Assembly (NCBI GenBank): GCA_015680685.1
Contig: MNCI01006093.1
Location: forward strand, 66,499 to 130,498
Origin: Gnetum montanum
Taxonomy: Eukaryota > Streptophyta > Gnetopsida > Gnetales > Gnetaceae
Length of the DNA: 64,000 bases
Direction of reading: 5' to 3'
Of the stretch, positions 58,401 through 64,000 are shown one piece after another. A program made the position numbers and the translations under genes. The first letter of the stretch is position 1, and every line of letters starts with the position of its first letter. The notes below the pieces were generated by a model, which had not been told where the DNA came from, ran no database searches, and saw only the letters and a list, made by a program, of their open reading frames with translations.

Positions 58401-58739
58401 CTATAGCTACCTCTTTGGCTTTATGAAAGGTTCTGTATAGATGCAGTGCTAGCATATCCTAGGATCAATTCCAATGAGTTAAGGATATGACCAAGCAAAG
58501 GCTATTGGTCATTTTTTTACCATCTTAAACAACTTCTCTTTGTATTCAAGAGCAAGGTTGGCATTGATTATCACTGATTTTCATTTATTCATAAAAGCAT
58601 ATTCCATGTTGATATGTAGAGTTTTAAACTCTTCCCAATTGGTGTCATTAGGTTCATCATTAGAGAGTTGGTAATGAACTTACTCCAATTCATCCATGCC
58701 TTCAACATAGGTACTTGTCAAGATCTTAGTTGGTTCCAT

Positions 58740-59420
58740 GCAAATTATTGAACTACTATTAGGATCAACTATTAGCCACTGGGTGTCCTCTTATTTTGTG
58801 GCTACTACATATAGGCACCTTTGGGTTGCAGACACATCTACACATTGTTTGCATGCTATGATGGATGTACCTTTTATGGACTATAGTTTTTGAACATAGT
58901 TGCACCCTATATCACTATATGTGATGCATTGAACTCTCTTCTTCTCTATCTTTTCAAATGCATTTTCCTTGGAAATCTCTAAGGAAAGATATCTAATTCC
59001 CAACCATGCATCAATGGTGCTTAACCAAGCCCTTCCCCTGATGATTAAGGACTCACCCTTACAATTATCAACATGGATCACCATGAAGTTAGCAAGATAG
59101 GACCACCCACAAATGGTTGTCACAATGTCCTCCATCAAGCCCAAAGAAGTAGTGATGGACTGGTCTACCAACTCAAGACAAATGTTTCTCTTCTTGAGTG
59201 GAGGTAGGTTTCAAGCTTTGTATATCTCATGAAAAATTAGATTTACACCAAAACCTAAGTCCAAAAAAGCCTTGCAAGGCTCATTTCTAGTGATTTTCAA
59301 GTAAATAAGGAGACTCCCAGGATTAGATATTTTCCTAGTAAGGTGGCCAACCTTAATCCAATTAGTTATCACATGGGTTAACATGATGGTATGCACTTTG
59401 GAAGGTGTTTATTTTGAAGG
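58740..59420 (-). pseudogene. Aspartic protease of the outer element
   Basis: The catalytic loop FLDLGFGVNLIFHEIYKA (59,211-59,280) has the Athila-type D-L-G. After a frame break comes LPPLKKRNICLELVDQ, then LGLMEDIVTTICGWSYLANF and RAWLSTIDAWLGIR (58,881-59,171). Loop and body match the inner element. Confidence 0.75.
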
Positions 59421-60060
59421 GTACTTGAATGGAATAGATTCAGGGGATGAGAGAGAAGTAGGGCTATCAGTGGCATATGTCTATGAGAGCTTTGTAGGAC
59501 TATTAGTTCAGAAGAATGGTCTTTTCTAGGATTTTATTTTTAAACCAATTAGCTGAGAAGCTGACTATAAGTTAACAACCTTGGTCGCATTACATTACTA
59601 TAGCTAAGCTAGAACTTCACCCTGCATGGATAGAGCAAGTGGTAGTTGAGTTCAAGGCAGAGGGACATGTGCAAAAGGATAAAGAGGGTAGTGAGGAAAT
59701 GATGATTCTTCTCTTGGATATTGGACTCTATAGTATCTAGGAGGGTAGTAGTGATGCTAGAATGAAGCATGATTGGAAGAGCCATGAAAAAAAATGGGCT
59801 AATGAACATAGTACCCATATGAATTAAGCTACTAGTAACGACACTACTACCTTGGTGATGGCATCTCCCATGACTTTGAATACTTCCACTAATAGTACTA
59901 CTCATAAGGTTATGGTGGAGCTTTACTTTTATAATAGGCTTGTTGTTTATGGAACTGTCTAGGGTTTCCTTGAGGATAAGGCAGCCTTTTGGATGCTTGA
60001 CAACCTTATGGGTGCTCACCTTCTTTCTAGTATAGGATTTAGAGCATACACCCTAGACTC
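59421..60060 (-). pseudogene. Gag-protease linker of the outer element
   Basis: Low-complexity Ser/His/Thr/Pro-rich sequence (open at 59,609-60,019), with HPKGCLILKETLDSS near its start. It matches 48,720-49,103 of the inner element. Confidence 0.5.
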
Positions 60061-61545
60061 TTATAAGTGTGACACAATGGGGTAAGATCCCTTAGGATGT
60101 TCATAGTTGTAGATGTCATATCCATCATCATCATGTGTTTTGGACTTCACAACCTCTTCTACTACAACACCCTTATCCTTACCTCTTTGGTGGGCATGTT
60201 TAGCTTCCTTCCTTCTCCTATGATCACAATCACTACTTTGCTCTTTGGATTCCTCAACTATTGTTACAGTGGTTTGGAATTTTTCATCCAAAGAGTCCAA
60301 AATTTTGTCTACCTTAGTTAAAATTTTAGAAATAGACTTTTGGAACAACAAGGTCTTTCATGGCACCACTTCATCAAGTAGTGCCTCCTTCTCATTTTCA
60401 TAGAACTAAACTTTTTTTTTTCTAATGGAAGGATATTTGTTGTATTTCTTTACACTTTCTCTTTTTCTCAACTCTCCTTCTTCCTTGACAACCTACTCTA
60501 TCATCCTTTGAATTAGATGGACTCTAAGTTTTGAAAGCCTCCCTTATGCATAAACCCCAAGAGTTCTTCTTATTTCTATTTGGAGTTCATCTATGATATG
60601 GTGAAGCTACTCCCTTTGAGAATAACCATGGATAGGACATTAGTGCAAAAGGGAATGGTACCTACCCATGGCTATGTCCAAGGGTTCATATATTTCTTAT
60701 TTCTAATCTTGAATATATTTTCTTAGGTTGGACACTTAGGAGTACATTTGATACTTGTTGTTAAAGAGTTCAAGCATCGTACTGCATCTATAGATTGATT
60801 TTGGCTCTAAGGATTGATACCAACTTTCAGCTACTTTGATGAGTGTCCTTGGGAATAGATTTAATTTTTTCCATTTGTTCTCTATGTTTTATAAGGCAAA
60901 GGCATCATGAAAGGCTTGAAGATGATTTTGCTGATCTGATTTGTATCCCCATTTGAACTTGAAAATATTACTCATATCCAACCACTTGATTCTACTATCT
61001 TTCACATGCATCATTGGAATTCTCACTACCTTTGTGATGTTCAACATGTTTCAAGTTGTAAGCAAAGGATCATCATGGTCATAGCCTTTGTGATGGCCAT
61101 GATGCCCATGATTCCCTTGAATATCCCTTCTTTTGTGGTGGAAAGCCTCCCTTGATTGCCCATGCCCCTACTCTCAACTACTCCAGTGGGCCATATGATC
61201 ATCTCTATCCCTCCAGTCACCTCCATCATAGTCACATCCTCTACAACTTCGGTTGGAGCTAGAGGAGAAAGAAGAGGATGACAAAGGTGAAGAGGAAGGA
61301 GGACTAGCACCACCACGGTGCCTTCCATCCCCTCTTCTATGGTCACAACCATGATCATCATTACGATGCTTATGCTCATCCCTACCATGATTCCCACCTT
61401 TGGATCCCTCATGATCATGGAACCTATTTGTTGGCACATTTTGGCCATTTCATGGAACAGAGATATGAGATGATTGAAACCTTCAAAATATTTCAATAGA
61501 ACTATTGAGATGGAGAAGTGGTTTGCTACGTATAGCATGCTCACT
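60061..61545 (-). pseudogene. Gag of the outer element
   Basis: A His/Asp/Arg-rich and poly-Ser stretch (61,174-61,437; HEGSKGGNHGRDEHKHRNDD and SSSPLSSSSFSSSS) precedes the gag domain. The gag domain (about 60,610-61,000) reads FKWGYKSDQQNHLQAFHDAF, LNLFPRTLIKVAESWYQSLE and CPIHGYSQRE. A charged C-terminus follows (60,061-60,351; ILDSLDEKFQTTVTIVEESK, HRRRKEAKHAHQRGKDKG). Order and words match the inner gag. The N-terminal part present in the inner element is missing beyond about 61,545. Confidence 0.75.
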
Positions 61546-62357
61546 TGTGGCAGAAAATATTTTGAGGTGTTTGTAGATAAAGTACAAAAATATTTTCCAT
61601 ATTACTAATAATGGCAAAGATCGCAATAAGAGTTTAGAGATTGTCATGAACAAATGTTTGTATGAATTGTCCCATCAGAATATTGGTGAAATTTTTCAAT
61701 ATCTATGTGTCTTCATTCACATCTGCACAAAACATCTTGCCTACCAAGGTCACTGAAGAGAGAAAAGCTGAGACAACGAAAAACTAAATCTTTCCAAGGA
61801 TAGAGTTATCTGGGAGAAGAGTTGAAGTTGGATATTTTGAAAGACACTCAGTAACAAAAACATGCTGTAAAACAGAGGAATGGAAGTATAGACAAAAGAG
61901 AGGGAAAAGGCCATGAAATCCAAGCACATACATTGGTGCTAAAAATCCAAAATTTAAATCTTTCTACTGCAAGACAGGAAGACTAGCACATTATTCTTCG
62001 ATGCTTTAAATAAAACACCGCAAATTCATTGGACACAGTGATCACCCATGGTGGCATTCACACAGGACAAAAGACTGCTCTGTGTAATACATGACAATTT
62101 CGATTTTTGGGTTGGACATCCGGATTTCAACAATCATCTTCTACTGGGAATGTGAAAATAACTTCCCTGCGAAAAATCTCTTTGGAATCCACTATAGTAA
62201 TCGGTCTGCATTCCTCAATCAGCAACAACGGCTTCAACTTACTTTTCTACGCAAAAAAAAAAAACACAAACGTAGGCATAGGCACAGGTTCAGGCTCAAT
62301 CTCAGAATCCGACAAAAGCTTCAAACAAACAGCAGAGCAACACAGCGGAGCGCTGCA
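61546..62357. other. Unassigned sequence, then leader of the U2AF35 fragment
   Basis: 61,546-62,000 has no recognisable content. From about 62,090 base composition changes and a frame stays open into the U2AF35 start at 62,358. The segment may be its 5' untranslated region, because it lacks U2AF35 similarity and contains a run of 12 A at 62,253-62,264. Confidence 0.45.
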
Positions 62358-62790
62358 ATGGCGGGGCATCTGGCATCCATTTTCGGAATGGAGAAAGACA
62401 GGGTAAACTATCCCTTCTACTTCAAAATCGGCACCTGTCACCATGGCGATCGCTGCTCGCGCCTGCACACGAAGCCGAGCATAAGCCCAACGCTGCTGCT
62501 ATCCAACATCTACCAAAGGCCTGACATGATCGTGCCCGGCATGGATATGGAAGGCCGAATCCAGGCGCACTTCGCTAACTTCTACAGAGACCTTTTCGAT
62601 GCTCAGCAAGCACGGCCAGATCGAGAGCCTCAACATCTACAACAACCCCGCCGACCACATGATCGGCAACGTCTACGTTCAATTCTGAAGATCAGGCGGC
62701 TGCGGCGTTGCGCGCGCTTTCGGAAGATTCTACGCCAGACACCCGATTTTGGCCGACTTTTCGCCCAATATGAACCCTAGCTCGGGCAAA
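62358..62790 (+). pseudogene. U2AF35: U2AF small subunit (U2AF35) pseudogene, truncated
   Basis: U2AF35 recognises the 3' splice-site AG as partner of U2AF65. From the ATG at 62,358 it reads [48 protein letters not shown] and [10 protein letters not shown], the family's N-terminus and first CCCH zinc finger. Changes: the first finger Cys (residue 18) is Tyr at 62,409-62,411, and about seven to nine residues are missing after MDMEG. Apparent frameshifts lie near 62,600 (before [20 protein letters not shown]), near 62,686 (before [12 protein letters not shown]) and near 62,720 (before [15 protein letters not shown]). The second zinc finger and the Arg/Ser tail are not recognisable. GC content and CpG are far above the surroundings. 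It has no introns in this part, as expected for a retrocopy, or for a plant U2AF35 coding region. Confidence 0.88.
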
Positions 62791-63059
62791 TCTGCACGCG
62801 AGTTTGTGGGAGGACAGACGGCGACGGTGGAGAGGGCGGCAGCAACACGACATGTGGTCATGGCGGTCAGAAGAGGGGGCATCCGAAATAGCACAGAGCA
62901 CAGAAAGATAAACCCCCGAAAATCATAATAATGAAAAAGAGAGGAGGACGGCGCTGAAGAATGGTGACAACGGCGAGAGCAAAGAAAGGACAACGACGAC
63001 GAAGAATCAAACCCTGGCGACGGAGAAGACGGCGACGGGGGAGTTTGGAGCAGAGACGT
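62791..63059 (+). other. GC-rich junction between the two gene fragments
   Basis: GC-rich with many CGA/CGG triplets, which gives an Arg-rich reading on the plus strand and Ser-rich shadow frames on the minus strand. It could hold a ruined U2AF35 C-terminus or leader DNA of the next fragment; neither is demonstrable. Confidence 0.45.
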
Positions 63060-63296
63060 TTTGGAGTGAATTGGGGAACAATGGCGATTCATCCATTGGA
63101 GCCGAACATTGTAGTACAAATGTTGCAGGATAACAAGATAAGCAAGGTGAATCTTTTTGATGCAGATGGTGAGACGCTTCCGGCTCTGGTAAATACCAAC
63201 ATTGAAGTCATGGTGGCAATCCCCAACAATATGCTGGCCGATAACGCAGAACTACCAAGTGTTGCAGAAAAATTTAGCCACCACAAGGAGAGATCA
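63060..63296 (+). pseudogene. GH17 glucan endo-1,3-beta-glucosidase N-terminal fragment
   Basis: From 63,060 the frame reads FGVNWGTMAIHPLEPNIVVQ, MLQDNKISKVNLFDADGETL and NIEVMVAIPNNMLAD. This matches the start of the mature GH17 barrel (GVNWGTMAxHxLPP, VVQMLKDNGIxKVKLFDAD, GIEVMVAIPND in the family). GH17 enzymes cut cell-wall callose-type glucan. Only about 75 residues are present. The catalytic Glu residues lie further on in the family and are absent. The upstream in-frame sequence is Arg-rich, not a signal peptide, so the fragment starts at about the first mature residue. It ends after EKFSHHKE. Confidence 0.85.
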
Positions 63297-63470
63297 GGAT
63301 TTGAAGGATCTACATCTGGGCTTGAATATTTTTTCTTTACGTCACAAAGAAAAAATCAAATAGCAGATCTCTCATAAAAAGGCCCTGCTGGAAAAATGTT
63401 TATAATACCATTCTACCGCCACCGCCTATATTGCCATGAAAAAGCAAAATAAAGAGGATATATACATATG
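63297..63470. other. Unassigned stretch after the GH17 fragment
   Basis: The GH17 frame stays open to 63,374 but no longer resembles the family. No other feature is seen. Confidence 0.45.
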
Positions 63471-63582
63471 GAACAAGTTGCAACTATAACTTGTATTTCT
63501 ATGCAACTTAGTGATTGTATTTTAATTTCCTATGATAACCACCACCAAGGACACTTGTCAATTGTAACCTTTTTATCTCTTT

Positions 63583-63685
63583 GGTGGTTGAAACCACCCA
63601 ATATTGTTGTAACTTACCTAACTTGTTGGACAAGAAATTTTCTAATTGGTTAGTCAAGTTACTTGGGAGAAAAGTTAGGTAAGAT
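63583..63685. repeat. Inverted repeats upstream of the candidate promoter
   Basis: GGTGGTTGAAACCACC is a perfect 7-bp stem with a 2-base loop at about 63,583-63,598. ACTTACCTAACTT near 63,611 is matched in inverse orientation by AAGTTAGGTAAG near 63,673. Such pairs are common in promoter or LTR U3 regions. Confidence 0.6.
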
Positions 63686-63699
63686 ATTTTTAAAAATGT

Positions 63700-63850
63700 A
63701 ACTTCCCTACCTACCTTGGAATCCTATAAATAGGCTTCAAGGGTCAAGACGGGGACATCACATTGGGTCTCACACATCATACTTGGAAGATTTGTAAAGA
63801 AGATTTCTTGACAGATGGCTTGCTAGAATAAAGATTTCAGCCTCTTTGTC
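63700..63850 (+). promoter_or_regulatory. Candidate TATA promoter and transcript start, possibly an LTR U3/R
   Basis: TATAAATAGG at 63,725-63,734 is a strong plant TATA box in a CpG-poor, AT-rich context. It is followed by GGTCAAGACGGGGACATCAC and, about 95 bases on, AATAAAG near 63,826. TATA followed shortly by a poly(A)-type signal is the layout of a plus-strand LTR, and the inverted repeats upstream would lie in U3. No partner LTR is in the window. It could instead be the promoter of a gene beyond 64,000. Confidence 0.4.
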
Positions 63851-64000
63851 ATGGTCCTGTGAGTTATGCATTTCATTTTTTGTTTTGTTTAAATTGCTTA
63901 GCTAGTGGTTTAGATAGTATCATCCTTGGCAAGTAATTTTGGGATTTTTAGATTGCTCTTATTGTTCTTGTTGCCCGATAGAAATTTCTATTAAAATTTT

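Larger units (their letters stand above)
51961..61545 (-). mobile_element. Outer Athila-like element, right-hand part
   Basis: Continuation of the element whose 3' LTR is at 40,322-41,165. Minus-strand order is gag (61,545-59,600), protease, RT-RNase H, integrase, non-coding, extra ORF. It aligns with the inner element through all polyprotein domains. The 5' LTR, PBS and gag start are missing: similarity ends near 61,545, so the 5' end was deleted or displaced. Confidence 0.75.

Noticed and set aside
61041-61544. A 167-codon minus-strand frame in the outer element.
   Set aside because: Most of it is the shifted shadow of the gag His/Arg/Ser-rich region. The true frame has HEGSKGGNHGRDEHKHRNDD, as in the inner element.
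62730-63119. Ser/Pro-rich minus-strand frame across the GC-rich island.
   Set aside because: It is the reverse read of CGA/CGG-rich sequence; no domain, and the plus strand has U2AF35 and GH17 similarity.

Overview
The window looks like nuclear DNA of a seed plant with a very large, repeat-filled genome; a gymnosperm is my best guess, not proven. No intact protein-coding gene is visible. Almost everything identifiable is an old, broken retrotransposon, with CAG codons read as TAG and CpG largely lost, as expected after long cytosine methylation. Two stretches escape this: a LINE at 33.9-40.0 kb and a GC-rich island of gene fragments at 62.3-63.3 kb.

Layout. (1) 1-1,563 (-): reverse transcriptase/RNase H piece of a Tat-like Ty3/gypsy element. 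(2) About 2,100-5,290: a degenerate tandem array with a period near 185 bp, followed by AT-rich sequence to 8.4 kb. (3) About 8.4-27.3 kb: two diverged copies, in tandem, of a gypsy-type element that has gag and protease on the minus strand, no visible polymerase or integrase, and a multi-exon gene on the plus strand (antisense). Their LTR-like sequences lie at about 16.8-18.4 and 25.9-27.3 kb. (4) 27.36-30.46 kb (+): 3' part of an Athila-like gypsy element (integrase C-terminus, then a plant-transposon-type domain). (5) About 30.7-32.6 kb (+): an RTE-like LINE remnant. (6) 33,918-40,024 (+): a near full-length plant L1 LINE flanked by a 23-bp target duplication with one mismatch. (7) 40,322-61,545: a nested pair of Athila-like gypsy elements on the minus strand. 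The inner one, 41,948-51,955, is complete with two LTRs, PBS, PPT and a 5-bp duplication, and sits inside the 3' part of the outer one, whose 5' LTR is missing. (8) 62,358-63,296 (+): fragments of U2AF35 (splicing factor small subunit) and of a GH17 beta-1,3-glucanase lie side by side. (9) 63.5-64.0 kb: a TATA-containing promoter, possibly an LTR running off the window.

The most unusual item is the antisense gene carried by both gag-protease elements. It keeps matching introns in both copies, which fits spread as part of an unspliced minus-strand RNA. I do not recognise its product.

Limits: all alignments were made by eye. Boundaries of the antisense exons, of the 16-27 kb LTRs and of the domains in broken polyproteins are approximate.
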